64,000 bases of DNA from Streptomyces sp. NBC_00670 (lineage in GTDB: Bacteria; Actinomycetota; Actinomycetes; Streptomycetales; Streptomycetaceae). Location: positions 248,001 to 312,000 of the forward strand of contig NZ_CP109017.1 in the NCBI RefSeq assembly GCF_036226765.1. Reading direction: 5' to 3'. The notes beneath the pieces are model-generated. The model saw only the letters and a list, made by a program, of their open reading frames with translations. It searched no databases and had not been told where the DNA came from. Position 1 is the first letter of the stretch; every line of letters begins with the position of its first letter. The translations under genes and the position numbers were made by a program. This document shows, piece after piece, positions 1 through 8,153 of the stretch.

Positions 1-217
1 CATCGAGCGGTGGTTCGACGCCGGCACCTTCGACGGCATCAACCTCGCCTTCCGCACCGAGGAGGAACTGAACCTCTTCGTCGACGGCGTGGTCCCGCTG
101 CTGCAGAAGCGCGGCCTGTTCCGCACCGAGTACACCGCCGACACCCTGCGCGGCAACCTCGGCCTGCCCGTCCCCGCCAACCGGCACAGCCGCGCGCACG
201 CGGTCGCGGCCCGCTGA
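1..217 (+). CDS. C-terminus of an NtaA/SnaA/DszA-type flavin monooxygenase (partial)
   Basis: Only the last 71 codons are in the window; the reading phase starts at base 2 and ends with TGA at 215-217. The tail reads WFDAGTFDGINLAF, then LFRTEYTADTLRGNLGLP, which is the conserved end of the nitrilotriacetate/pristinamycin/dibenzothiophene-sulfone monooxygenase branch of the luciferase-like superfamily. Members use reduced FMN and oxygen on small organic or organosulfur substrates. The next gene starts 32 bp downstream on the same strand, and an FMN reductase lies three genes further on, so this is probably the upstream part of one operon. The substrate cannot be told from the tail. Confidence 0.8.
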   Translation, partial: IERWFDAGTFDGINLAFRTEEELNLFVDGVVPLLQKRGLFRTEYTADTLRGNLGLPVPANRHSRAHAVAAR

Positions 218-249
218 GGTCCGGCCTTCCGCAGGAGAGAGGCACGCCC

Positions 250-1284
250 ATGACCAGTGACAGACCCCGTTTCCGGCTCGGCTTCCTCACCCATGTCCAG
301 GGCCGGGACGACGACTTCGCCCGCACCTACCGCAACGCGCAGGAACTGTTCACCGCCGCCGACGAACTCGGCTTCGACATCGGCTGGGTGGCGCAGCACC
401 ATGTCGCCCTCCACGGCGGCGGGCTGTCCTCGCCGTGGACCTTCCTCGCCCACGCGGCCGCCCGCACCTCCCGCATCCGGCTCGGCACCGCGATCACCGT
501 CCTCCCGCTGGAGGACCCGCTCCGGCTCGCCGAGGACGTCGCCACCGTCGACACCCTCAGCGGCGGCCGGGTGGAGATCGGGGTGGGCAGCGGGTCCAGC
601 GCCGTCGAGTACGCGGCCTTCGGCCGGGACGTCGCCCGCAAACGCGAACTGACCAGCGACCACCTGGACATCCTGCGCCGGGCCCTGGCGGGCCAGGAGG
701 TCGGCACGCCCGGGTTCCGCATCCAGCCGCCGCCCGGCGACTTCGAGGGGCGGATCTGGCAGGGCGTGTTCAGCGCCGAGGGCGCCGGGCACGCGGCCGC
801 GGGCGGCTCCCAACTGCTGCTGAACCGGGCGGCCTACGGCTTCGACGCCCCCACCGACGAGGTGCAGCGGCCCTGGGCCGACGCCTACCTCGCGGCCTGG
901 GACCGGCCGGCCCGCCCCCGCATCGGCCTGTCCCGCTTCGTCTTCCCGGCCAAGGACCGGCGCACCGCGCTGCGCCACATCGGCGAGGACGTCCACCGGG
1001 CGGCGCTGCGCATGGCCGAGTCCGGCGCGTTCCCCAAGGGGCTGTCCGCCGAGGAGGCGCTGCGGCGCTTCCACGCCTTCCATGGCCATCCCGAGGAGAT
1101 CGTCGCGGCGCTGCGGCAGGAGAAGGTGCTGCCCGTCGCGACGGATCTGATCGCCCAGTTCAACCCCGCCGTCGTCGACCACGACGCGGCCGTGCGCGCC
1201 CTGGAACTCATCGCCACCGAGGTGGCGCCCGCCCTGGGCTGGGCGCCCGCGCACACCGCCGATCCCGCACCCGCAGGAGTCTGA
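250..1284 (+). CDS. LLM-class flavin-dependent oxidoreductase
   Basis: A 344-residue luciferase-like monooxygenase. The ATG at 250 follows an AGGAGAG ribosome binding site; an open frame continues upstream, but it overlaps the end of the previous gene. The N-terminus (RFRLGFLTHVQGRDD), the HH pair in VAQHHVALHGGG, and the segment LSGGRVEIGVGSGSSAVEY are typical of the TIM-barrel family that binds FMNH2 from a separate reductase. The protein is soluble, with no export signal. It stops 1 bp before the next start, so it is co-translated with the hydrolase. The gene set of two luciferase-family enzymes, a hydrolase and an FMN reductase suggests oxidative breakdown of a small organic or organosulfur compound; the substrate is unknown. 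Confidence 0.85.
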   Translation: MTSDRPRFRLGFLTHVQGRDDDFARTYRNAQELFTAADELGFDIGWVAQHHVALHGGGLSSPWTFLAHAAARTSRIRLGTAITVLPLEDPLRLAEDVATVDTLSGGRVEIGVGSGSSAVEYAAFGRDVARKRELTSDHLDILRRALAGQEVGTPGFRIQPPPGDFEGRIWQGVFSAEGAGHAAAGGSQLLLNRAAYGFDAPTDEVQRPWADAYLAAWDRPARPRIGLSRFVFPAKDRRTALRHIGEDVHRAALRMAESGAFPKGLSAEEALRRFHAFHGHPEEIVAALRQEKVLPVATDLIAQFNPAVVDHDAAVRALELIATEVAPALGWAPAHTADPAPAGV

Positions 1285-1285
1285 C

Positions 1286-2065
1286 ATGACCGAGTACAGC
1301 GACTACTTCGCACCGCGGGGCCTGCGGGTGCGCGGCACGGTCGTGGTGGTCCCCGGCCGCGGCGAGACCCGGGCGACGTACGGCCGCCTCGGCAGGCGGC
1401 TGGCCGTGGACGCCTACCGCGTCCGCGTCCTGGACGCGCCGGTCCTCGACGCGGACGACACCGCCGCGCTGACGGAGTCCGGCGTACGGATCGCCGCCGC
1501 CGTCGAGGACACCGCCCCGGACGACGCCGCCGGGGACGACGGTGTCGTACGGCCGCTCGTGGTCGTCGGCGCGGACTCGGGGGCCGTCGCCGTGGCCGCG
1601 CTGTTCGGCACGGCGGGGACCGCGCCCGCCGTACGGCCGGACGCGCTGGTCCTGGCCGGCCTGCCGGGGCAGGGCGCGGGCGCCACCGGGAGCTGGGAGG
1701 ACGAGCTCGACGTGCGCACCTCCTGCCCCACCCACCGGGGCACGCTCACCGACGACCCGGACGTGCGGCGCGGCTCGCTCGGCGACGCCCTGCCGGACGC
1801 CCTGCTGGCGGCGGTCCAGGACGTGTCCACCGACCTGCCGGTCCTGCTCCTCGCCGGTGACGCCGACCCCCTGGCCGACCACGAGGGCCTGCGCCGCACG
1901 GCCAAGTCCCTGCCGCGGGCCCGCCTCGCGGTCGTCCACGGCGCCCACCACGACGTCCTCAACGACCTCCAGCACCGCTCGGTGGCCGCCGAGCTCGTCG
2001 GCTTCCTGGAGATCCTCCGCAACGGCCTGCGGCCGCTGGTCACCGTGGATTCCAGTGCGTGGTGA
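1286..2065 (+). CDS. alpha/beta hydrolase with an Asp at the nucleophile position
   Basis: A 259-residue alpha/beta hydrolase-fold protein starting 1 bp after the upstream stop. The fold shows in the N-terminal strand TVVVVPGRGE, a nucleophile elbow, an acid-turn segment LLAGDADPLADH, and a late His in VVHGAHHDVLND. The elbow reads G-A-D-S-G (residues 95-99), so the position that is Ser in esterases and lipases is Asp97. Asp nucleophiles are known in haloalkane dehalogenases and epoxide hydrolases of this fold. An alternative is that Ser98 is used or that the protein is a non-esterase homologue. The operon context suggests it processes the substrate or product of the flavin monooxygenases. 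Confidence 0.75.
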   Translation: MTEYSDYFAPRGLRVRGTVVVVPGRGETRATYGRLGRRLAVDAYRVRVLDAPVLDADDTAALTESGVRIAAAVEDTAPDDAAGDDGVVRPLVVVGADSGAVAVAALFGTAGTAPAVRPDALVLAGLPGQGAGATGSWEDELDVRTSCPTHRGTLTDDPDVRRGSLGDALPDALLAAVQDVSTDLPVLLLAGDADPLADHEGLRRTAKSLPRARLAVVHGAHHDVLNDLQHRSVAAELVGFLEILRNGLRPLVTVDSSAW

Positions 2066-2122
2066 ACGGCCGCGTACCGCGCCGCACTTCCCTCTTCTCC
2101 CGCCGTCCTGAAAGGCAACGCC

Positions 2123-2677
2123 ATGGCCGCCATCCTCTCCGTCTCCGGAAGCCCCTCCCCCACCTCCCGCACCACCCGGCTCCTGCGTCACCTCGACGAA
2201 CGTCTGCGGCAGCAGGGCCACGAGGTGACACCGCTGGAGGTGCGCACCCTGCCCGCCGACGTCCTGCTCGGCGCGGACCTCCGGCACCCGGCCCTCACCA
2301 CCGTCGCCGAGCTGTTCGCGCGGGCGGACGGCGTGGTGATCGGCACCCCCGTCTACAAGGCCGCCTACTCGGGCCTGCTCAAGTCGCTGCTCGACCTGCT
2401 CCCGCAGTACGCACTGAGCGGCAAGACGGTACTGCCGCTGGCCACGGGCGGCAGCCAGGCCCATGTCCTGGCCATCGACTACGCGTTGCGCCCGGTCCTC
2501 AGCTCCATGGGCGCCACCCACATCGTGCCCGGCTGGTTCACCCTGGACCGCGACATCGCCCGCGGCACCGACCCCCTCGTCGTCCCGCCCGCCACCGCCC
2601 GGGCCCTGGAGGAGGTGACGGACCGCTTCTCCGCCGCCCTCGGCGGCAGCATCCCCGCACTCGCGTCCACGGCCTGA
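2123..2677 (+). CDS. NADPH-dependent FMN reductase, SsuE type
   Basis: A 184-residue flavodoxin-like reductase. The N-terminal phosphate-binding loop SGSPSPTSRTTRLL and the FMN/active-site segment GTPVYKAAYSGLLKSLLDLL match the SsuE branch of NADPH-dependent FMN reductases, and the length is right for the family. The ATG at 2123 lies 57 bp after the hydrolase stop behind an AAAGG ribosome binding site. Its role is to reduce FMN with NADPH and hand it to the luciferase-type monooxygenases encoded upstream, the same partnership as in alkanesulfonate (ssu) systems. No sulfonate ABC transporter is visible in the window. Confidence 0.87.
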   Translation: MAAILSVSGSPSPTSRTTRLLRHLDERLRQQGHEVTPLEVRTLPADVLLGADLRHPALTTVAELFARADGVVIGTPVYKAAYSGLLKSLLDLLPQYALSGKTVLPLATGGSQAHVLAIDYALRPVLSSMGATHIVPGWFTLDRDIARGTDPLVVPPATARALEEVTDRFSAALGGSIPALASTA

Positions 2678-2738
2678 CCCCCCTCCCGGCCCGCGGCCAC
2701 TCGGTTAGGCTGCGCGAGGGAGCGCTTCGGGAGGTGCC

Positions 2739-2942
2739 ATGGCGAAGGTCACCATCAGTCTGGACAGCGATCTGGCCATCGAGGTCATGCTGCTGGCCGG
2801 TACGCGCAGTCCGCAGGACGCCGTCGAACTCATCGTCCGGGACTACCTGCAACGCGGCCATCGCACGGAGGCCCGCACGGGCGACCTCACCGACCCCGAC
2901 CGCCTCGCCGACCGCCGGCCGGCCCCGGAGGATGGCCGCTGA
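2739..2942 (+). CDS. VapB-like ribbon-helix-helix antitoxin (solitary)
   Basis: A 67-residue protein with ATG behind GGGAGG. It starts AKVTISLDSDLAIEVMLLAG and continues SPQDAVELIVRDYL, the pattern of the small VapB/DUF2191 group: an N-terminal beta strand followed by two helices. Such proteins normally bind DNA and neutralise a PIN-domain VapC nuclease encoded just downstream. No PIN gene follows; the next element is a strong terminator and then an FAD oxidoreductase. It is therefore an orphan antitoxin or a small DNA-binding protein with another job. It is on the same strand as the flavin operon but separated from it by 61 bp. Confidence 0.7.
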   Translation: MAKVTISLDSDLAIEVMLLAGTRSPQDAVELIVRDYLQRGHRTEARTGDLTDPDRLADRRPAPEDGR

Positions 2943-2947
2943 GCGCC

Positions 2948-2985
2948 CCACGTCCGGTACCGGCCTCCGCCGGTACCGGACGTGG
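2948..2985 (+). terminator. Long perfect hairpin terminator after the VapB-like gene
   Basis: A 17-bp perfect stem (2948-2964 with 2969-2985) and a 4-base loop CTCC, starting 6 bp after the VapB-like stop. There is no U-run, which is normal for Streptomyces terminators. Confidence 0.8.
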
Positions 2986-3134
2986 CTGACCGCTCCTCTC
3001 GGGTGGATACCGTCTCGCGCCGGGGTGCCCTCGGGCGACGGGTTGCCGACCAGGGCTGCCGCATCACCGGCGACCGGGACGCGCTCGCCGACTGCCGTAC
3101 GTGGAGCAGCGGTGGGAAGGGAGACACGCAGACC

Positions 3135-4301
3135 ATGAGGATCATCGTCATAGGTGCCGGCGTCCTGGGCGTGAGTGTCGCGAGGCGGCTCGCCCTGGCC
3201 GGCGTGGACGTGTCCCTGCTCGACCGGCGGGGCGCCGGCACGGGGACGACCGCGACCACCTTCGCCTGGGTCAACTCCAGCCGGAAGCCCGACCCCGCCT
3301 ACCACCGGCTCAACGTCGCGGGCATGGGTGAGCACGCCGGACTGGTCGGCCGACTGCCCGGCCCGCCCTCCTATTTCCCCAGCGGCGCGCTGCAATGGGC
3401 GGACGCCGCCAACGAGCGGTGGCTCGCCGACAACGTGGAGCGGCTGCGGTCGCTCGGCTACCCGGCCCGCTGGGTCACGCGGGAGGAGGCGACGCGGATC
3501 GCCGGTCCGCTGCGTGTCCCGGCCGACCTCACGGCCGTCGCGCACTTCCCCGGCGAGGGCTACGTACTGCCCGACCGCTTCGTGCGCGCCCTGCTGGCGG
3601 ACGCCACCCGGCACGGGGCCACCTACGCCACCGCCGAGGTGGTGGCCGTCGACGAGGGGCCCGACGGCGTGGCCGTCACCCTGGCCGGGGGCGAGACCCG
3701 TACGGCCGACCGGGTCGTCCTCGCGGCGGGCCGCTGGACGCAGGGGCTCGCCGCGCGGGCCGGGATCGACGTCCCCATGGTGACGGAGACCGGTCGCGGG
3801 GCGGCGCCCGTCGGCCTGCTCGGGTACGCCAGGTCCCCACGGCTCGGCCTGCGCTGCGTGGTCCACGGCCCCGGCCTCAATCTGCGTCCCTCGGCCGACG
3901 GGCACACCGTCCTACAGGCCCTCGACCTCAACGCCGACGTCGACCCGGCGGACCCGCCCACCGCGGGCGGGGAGGTGGCGCGGGCGCTCGCCCGGCGGTT
4001 CTCGGCCCTGCTGCCCGACCACGGCCGGGCACCGGAGATCGAGCTGCGCGTCGGCTTCCGGTCACTGCCCGCGGACGGCCGCACCATCGCCGGTTACGCC
4101 TCGCCGGAGTCCCGCGTCTACTGTCTCGTCACGCACAGCGGGATCACCCTGGCCCCGCTCCTGGGGCGCCTGGTCGCGGCCGAGCTCACGACCGACGAGG
4201 AGCAGGACCTCCTCCGGGACTTCCGACCCACCCGGTTCAGCGGCGTCCGGCGCGCGGAGTTCGAGGTGGACCACCGCGCGACGGGACTGGGCGAGCAGTA
4301 G
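3135..4301 (+). CDS. FAD-dependent amine/amino-acid oxidoreductase (DAO family)
   Basis: A 388-residue soluble flavoprotein of the D-amino-acid-oxidase/glycine-oxidase family. The N-terminal FAD-binding motif is IVIGAGVLGVSVARRLA (GxGxxG) with an acidic end, LLDRR. The C-terminal FAD-contact region reads HSGITLAPLLGRLVAAEL, and a second flavin segment lies around VVLAAGRWTQGL. ATG 3135 was chosen because homology begins there; the frame is open upstream to 2982 but that stretch lies in the terminator region. No partner dehydrogenase, lyase or transporter is adjacent, so the substrate (an amino acid, amine or opine-like compound) cannot be assigned. Confidence 0.82.
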   Translation: MRIIVIGAGVLGVSVARRLALAGVDVSLLDRRGAGTGTTATTFAWVNSSRKPDPAYHRLNVAGMGEHAGLVGRLPGPPSYFPSGALQWADAANERWLADNVERLRSLGYPARWVTREEATRIAGPLRVPADLTAVAHFPGEGYVLPDRFVRALLADATRHGATYATAEVVAVDEGPDGVAVTLAGGETRTADRVVLAAGRWTQGLAARAGIDVPMVTETGRGAAPVGLLGYARSPRLGLRCVVHGPGLNLRPSADGHTVLQALDLNADVDPADPPTAGGEVARALARRFSALLPDHGRAPEIELRVGFRSLPADGRTIAGYASPESRVYCLVTHSGITLAPLLGRLVAAELTTDEEQDLLRDFRPTRFSGVRRAEFEVDHRATGLGEQ

Positions 4302-4325
4302 CCCGGCCGACCCGGCACACGACGA

Positions 4326-4351
4326 AGGCGAGGAGTTCGCTCTCCTCGCCT
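4326..4351 (+). terminator. Hairpin terminator after the FAD oxidoreductase
   Basis: A 10-bp perfect stem (4326-4335 with 4342-4351) and the 6-base loop TTCGCT, 25 bp after the stop. It separates the oxidoreductase from the rifamycin-associated element and rph. Confidence 0.7.
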
Positions 4352-4373
4352 GTCTCAAGGTATAGCGCACCGG

Positions 4374-4393
4374 GGGGCTTGCGGCAAGGCCCC
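4374..4393 (+). promoter_or_regulatory. Rifamycin-associated element (RAE) upstream of rph
   Basis: The sequence GGGGCTTGCGGCAAGGCCCC is an imperfect inverted repeat. It matches the conserved element known upstream of rifamycin-inactivating genes (rph, arr, rox, rgt, helR) in actinomycetes, which is needed for rifamycin induction. It ends 57 bp before the rph start codon, in the expected position and orientation. Confidence 0.85.
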
Positions 4394-4450
4394 GGTCGTG
4401 CCGCAGAATCTGCGGCCGAGGCCACTACCTGCGGAAACGGAGCTGTCGCG

Positions 4451-7052
4451 GTGATCGAGCGGTACGTGTGGGATCTGGAAGAGGTCGACGGGGAACACGT
4501 CGCGGTCGTGGGTGGCAAGGGGGCACACCTGGGCGAGCTGCATCGGGTCGAGGGCATTCGGGTGCCGGAGGGCTTCTGTGTGACGACCGGGGCCTTCCGG
4601 CGGGCGGTGGAGGGGGCTCCGGAGGTGGTGGACGGGATCGAGCGGCTGTCGCGCGTCGATCCGGACGACCGGGAGGCACTCCGCACGCTCAGCGCGAAGG
4701 TCCGCCGGGCGATCGAGGAGACGCCCCTGCCGGACGAGGTCGCCGCGGCGGTCACGAGTGCGCTCGCGCGGACCGGCGAGGAGGCCGCGTACGCCGTGCG
4801 GTCCAGCGCGACCGCGGAGGACCTGCCGACGGCCTCGTTCGCCGGCCAGCAGGACACGTACCTCAACGTGCTGGGGCCCGCGGAGGTCCTGCGGTACGTC
4901 GGCGGGTGCTGGGCCTCGCTGTTCACCGAGCGGGCCGTGGCCTACCGCCGGCAGCAGGGCATCGACGACCGGGCGGTCCGCATGGCCGTGGTCGTGCAGA
5001 AGATGGTCGTGCCCGAGGCGGCCGGCGTCCTGTTCACGGCCGACCCGGTCACCGGCAACCGTACGGTCGCCACCGTGGACGCCGGTTTCGGACTCGGCGA
5101 GGCCCTGGTGTCCGGCCTGGTGAACCCGGACGTGTTCACGGTGCGGCACGGCGAGGTCGTCGCCCGGTCGATCGGCGTCAAACAGCGGGCCGTGCATGCC
5201 GTGGCGGGCGGGGGTACGCGGACGGTGGAGATCGAGCCGGAGCGGCAGAAGCTGCCGGCGCTGACGGACGCACAGGTCACCGAACTCGTGCGGCTCGGGC
5301 GGCGGATCGAGGCGCACTTCGGCCGTCCGCAGGACATCGAATGGTGTCTGACCGACGACGGTTTCCGCATCGTGCAGAGCCGGCCGATCACGACGCTGTA
5401 CCCCCTCCCCGAGAGCGGTGACGAGGAGAACCGCGTCTACCTCTCCGTCGGTCACCAGCAGATGATGACCGACGCCATGAAGCCCCTGGGGCTGTCCGTG
5501 TGGCAGCTGACGGCGATGGCGCCGATGCTCGAGGCCGGCGGACGGCTGTTCGTCGACTGCACCGCGCGCCTGGCCTCGCCCGCGAGCCGGGCCGCCTTCC
5601 TGGACATGGTGGGCAGGTCCGATCCGCTGACCAGGGACGCGCTGGAGACCGTCCTGGAGCGCGACGGCTTCGTCCCGACGCTTCCGGACACGGTTCTCTC
5701 GGGGGCGGCGGGGGGGCGGTTCCCCGCCCGCTCCGGTCGAGACCGATCCGGCCGTCGTCACCGGGCTGGTCGAGCGCAGCCGGGCGTCCCTCGCCGCCCT
5801 GCGCCGCGACATCGCCGGGAAGACGGGTACGGCGCTGTTCGACTTCCTGCTGGAGGCCGTCAAGGAGCACAAGCGGGTCCTCGCCGATCCGCTGAGCATC
5901 CAGGTGATCATGGCGGGGATGGAGGCCACGTGGTGGCTCAACGACCGGCTGCTGGAATGGCTGGGCGAGAGCAACGCGGCCGACACGCTCATCCTGTCCG
6001 CCCCCGGCAACATCACCTCGCAGATGGGCCTCGCGCTGCTCGACGTGGCGGACGTCGTCCGTCCGTGTCCGGAGGTGGTGGCGTTCCTGCGGGACGTCGA
6101 GGACGACGGCTTCCTGGACCGGCTGGCGGACCTCCCGGGCGGGGCGCGGGTGCGTGACGCGCTGGAGGACTACCTCGACCGGTACGGCATGCGCTGCGTC
6201 GGCGAGATCGACCTGACGCGGGAGCGGTGGCGCGAGCGGCCCACCACTCTGCTGCCCGCGCTCCTCGACCACGTCGGGAACTTCGCGCCCGGCGCCGCCG
6301 CGCGGCGCTTCGAGCAGGGGCGGCAGGAGGCGCTGCGCAAGGAGCGGGACGTGCTGGCGCGGCTGCGGGCCCTGCCGGACGGGGAGCGCAGGGCCGAGGA
6401 GACGAAGGCGATGATCGACCGGGTGCGCACGTTCGTCGGATACCGGGAGTACCCGAAGTACGACATCGTCTGCCGTCTCTTCGTCTACAAGCAGGCGCTG
6501 CTTGCGGAGGCGGACCGGCTGGTGGCCGCCGGGGTGATCACCGGGCGGGAGGACGTCTTCTTCCTCACGTTCGAGGAGTTCCGCGAGGCCGTGCGCGTGG
6601 GGCGGGTGGACGAGCGGTTGGTCCGGCGGCGGGCGGAGGACTTTAGGTCGTACCAGTCGCTCACGCCGCCGCGGGTGCTCACCTCGGAGGGTGAGTCCGT
6701 GGCTGGGGTGTACCGGCGGGAAGGGCTGCCGGAGGGGGCCCTCGTCGGGCTGCCGGTCTCCGCGGGGACCGTCGAGGGGCGCGCCCGGGTCGTGCACGAC
6801 ATGGCGGAGGCCGAGCTGGAGGCGGGTGACGTGCTGGTCACGGCGTTCACGGATCCGAGCTGGTCGCCGTTGTTCGTGGGGATCGCGGCGTTGGTGACGG
6901 AGGTGGGGGGATTGATGACGCACGGTGCGGTCATCGCTCGTGAGTACGGGTTGCCGGCGGTCGTGGGGGTGGAGGGGGCGACGCGGTTGATCCGGGACGG
7001 GCAGCGGGTTCGTGTCCACGGGGGCGGGGGGTACGTGGAGATTCTGGACTGA
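4451..7052 (+). pseudogene. rph: Rifampin phosphotransferase, frameshifted at a G7 tract
   Basis: Restored, this is an 866-residue rifampin phosphotransferase (family length about 867). The GTG start gives ERYVWDLEEVDG, then VVGGKGAHLGEL and VPEGFCVTTGAF of the ATP-grasp half, with VRSSATAEDLPTASFAGQQD and FTADPVTGN further on. The C-terminal swivelling domain has GGLMTHGAVIAREYGLPAVV; its His is residue about 824, matching the phospho-carrier His of the family. The enzyme phosphorylates a rifamycin hydroxyl using ATP. Reading breaks near residue 420: 4451 up to the tract is in one frame, and the rest to 7052 is one base on. Removing one G from the seven at 5710-5716 rejoins the frames as SGAAGGGSPPAPVETD. 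As written, translation ends at 6157 after 568 residues and lacks the catalytic His. It may be a sequencing error or a real lesion. An RAE lies upstream. Confidence 0.85.
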
Positions 7053-7077
7053 GGGCCGGGGTCGACATCGCGCGGTT

Positions 7078-7103
7078 CCCCGCGCCCCTGGAAGGGCGCG
7101 GGG
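7078..7103. terminator. Hairpin terminator between rph and the oxidoreductase
   Basis: CCCCGCGCCC and GGGCGCGGGG pair perfectly (10 bp) around a 6-base loop. It sits 25 bp after the rph stop between two convergent genes. A second small hairpin (7113-7120 with 7124-7131) follows. Both are of a type frequently seen in Streptomyces intergenic regions. Confidence 0.75.
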
Positions 7104-7145
7104 CTGTATCGACACGCGGCTCCGCCGCGTGGGCGCGAGCGACCC

Positions 7146-8066
7146 TCAGAGCGTGACCACCACCTTGCCGTGGACGTGGCGGCCCGCCTGGAGTTGCACC
7201 GCCTCGCGGAGCCGCTCGACGGGGAACGTCGCCGCGATCGGCACCGTGATCTCACCCGCGGCGATCGCCGCGGTGATCCGCTCCAGGTCTTCCGGCCGGG
7301 CCTGGAAGCCGCCGGTCGGGCGCACACCGGCCGGTACGTCCGTGCCGGCGGCGATCGTGGAGATGCGCTCGGCGGGGACGCCGAGGGCGAGGGCCGCCTC
7401 GGCCGTCTCCGTGCCGAAGAGGTCGGTGGCCGCGCTCACGCCGTCGGGGGCCAGCGCGCGCACCCGGTCCTCCAGGCCGGGGCCGTAGGTGACGGGCTCG
7501 ACCCCGAACTCCCGCAGGAAGCCGAAGGTGCCCTCGGAGGCGGTGCCGATCACCCGGGCGCCGGCCCGCCGCGCGAGCTGCACGGTGAGCACGCCGACAC
7601 CGCCGGCGGCGCCTCCGACCAGGACCGTGTCGCCGTCCTTGAGGTCGATCGCGGCGAGCGCCGCCGCGGCGGTCAGCCCCGCCACCGAGAGGGTGGAGGC
7701 GACCTCGTCGCCGACCTCGTCCGGGGTGCGGAACAGCCACTCCGTCGCGGGATCGACCACCACGAAGTCGGCGACGGCGCGGGCGATCGCGCCCCCGTGG
7801 ACACGGTCGCCCACGGCGAACCCGGAGACGCCCTCGCCGACCTCGTCCACGACCCCGGCGAAGTCGGTGCCGAAGCCGGCCGGGAGGGAGAGCCCGAACC
7901 GCTCCGCCACCGAGGGCGTCGAGGTGAGGGCCCAGTCCATGGGGTTGAGACCGGCGGCGGTCACGCGGACGCGGACCCGGCCGGCCTCGGCGTGCGGCTC
8001 CGGGACCTCGCGCCACCGCAGCACCTCGGGGCCGCCGAACGTCTCGTGCACAACGGCTCGACTCAT
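7146..8066 (-). CDS. NADP-dependent zinc-free oxidoreductase (quinone oxidoreductase-like)
   Basis: A 306-residue medium-chain reductase without zinc ligands. The GroES-like N-terminal half (VRVRVTAAGLNPMDWAL) is followed by a Rossmann segment VLVGGAAGGVGVLTVQLARR, the AxxGxxG-type NADPH motif of quinone oxidoreductases. The start is the ATG at 8066 behind a GGAGG site; the longer open frame runs into the divergent regulator. It probably reduces an electrophilic quinone or enone. It is divergent from a TetR gene with 87 bp between the starts, and two matching operators fill that gap, so the TetR protein very likely represses it until an inducer arrives. Confidence 0.85.
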   Translation of the reverse strand: MSRAVVHETFGGPEVLRWREVPEPHAEAGRVRVRVTAAGLNPMDWALTSTPSVAERFGLSLPAGFGTDFAGVVDEVGEGVSGFAVGDRVHGGAIARAVADFVVVDPATEWLFRTPDEVGDEVASTLSVAGLTAAAALAAIDLKDGDTVLVGGAAGGVGVLTVQLARRAGARVIGTASEGTFGFLREFGVEPVTYGPGLEDRVRALAPDGVSAATDLFGTETAEAALALGVPAERISTIAAGTDVPAGVRPTGGFQARPEDLERITAAIAAGEITVPIAATFPVERLREAVQLQAGRHVHGKVVVTL

Positions 8067-8096
8067 GACATACCTCCACGCAACGCGATCAGCGAT

Positions 8097-8140
8097 GAGA
8101 CTTGGTCCCATCACTGTACACCGCGACGGGACCAAGTCCC
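8097..8140. promoter_or_regulatory. Paired TetR operators between the oxidoreductase and its regulator
   Basis: GAGACTTGGTCCC (8097-8109) and GGGACCAAGTCCC (8128-8140) are two 13-bp copies of one palindrome facing each other. The second is a perfect 5+3+5 palindrome and the first has one mismatch. The second copy ends 13 bp before the TetR ATG, so binding would cover that promoter; the first covers the oxidoreductase side. Confidence 0.8.
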
Positions 8141-8153
8141 GTAAGCTGTGGCC

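Noticed and set aside
2982..3134. Longer N-terminus for the FAD oxidoreductase
   Set aside because: The FAD-binding motif begins at the ATG at 3135, as in the family; the extension overlaps the terminator region.
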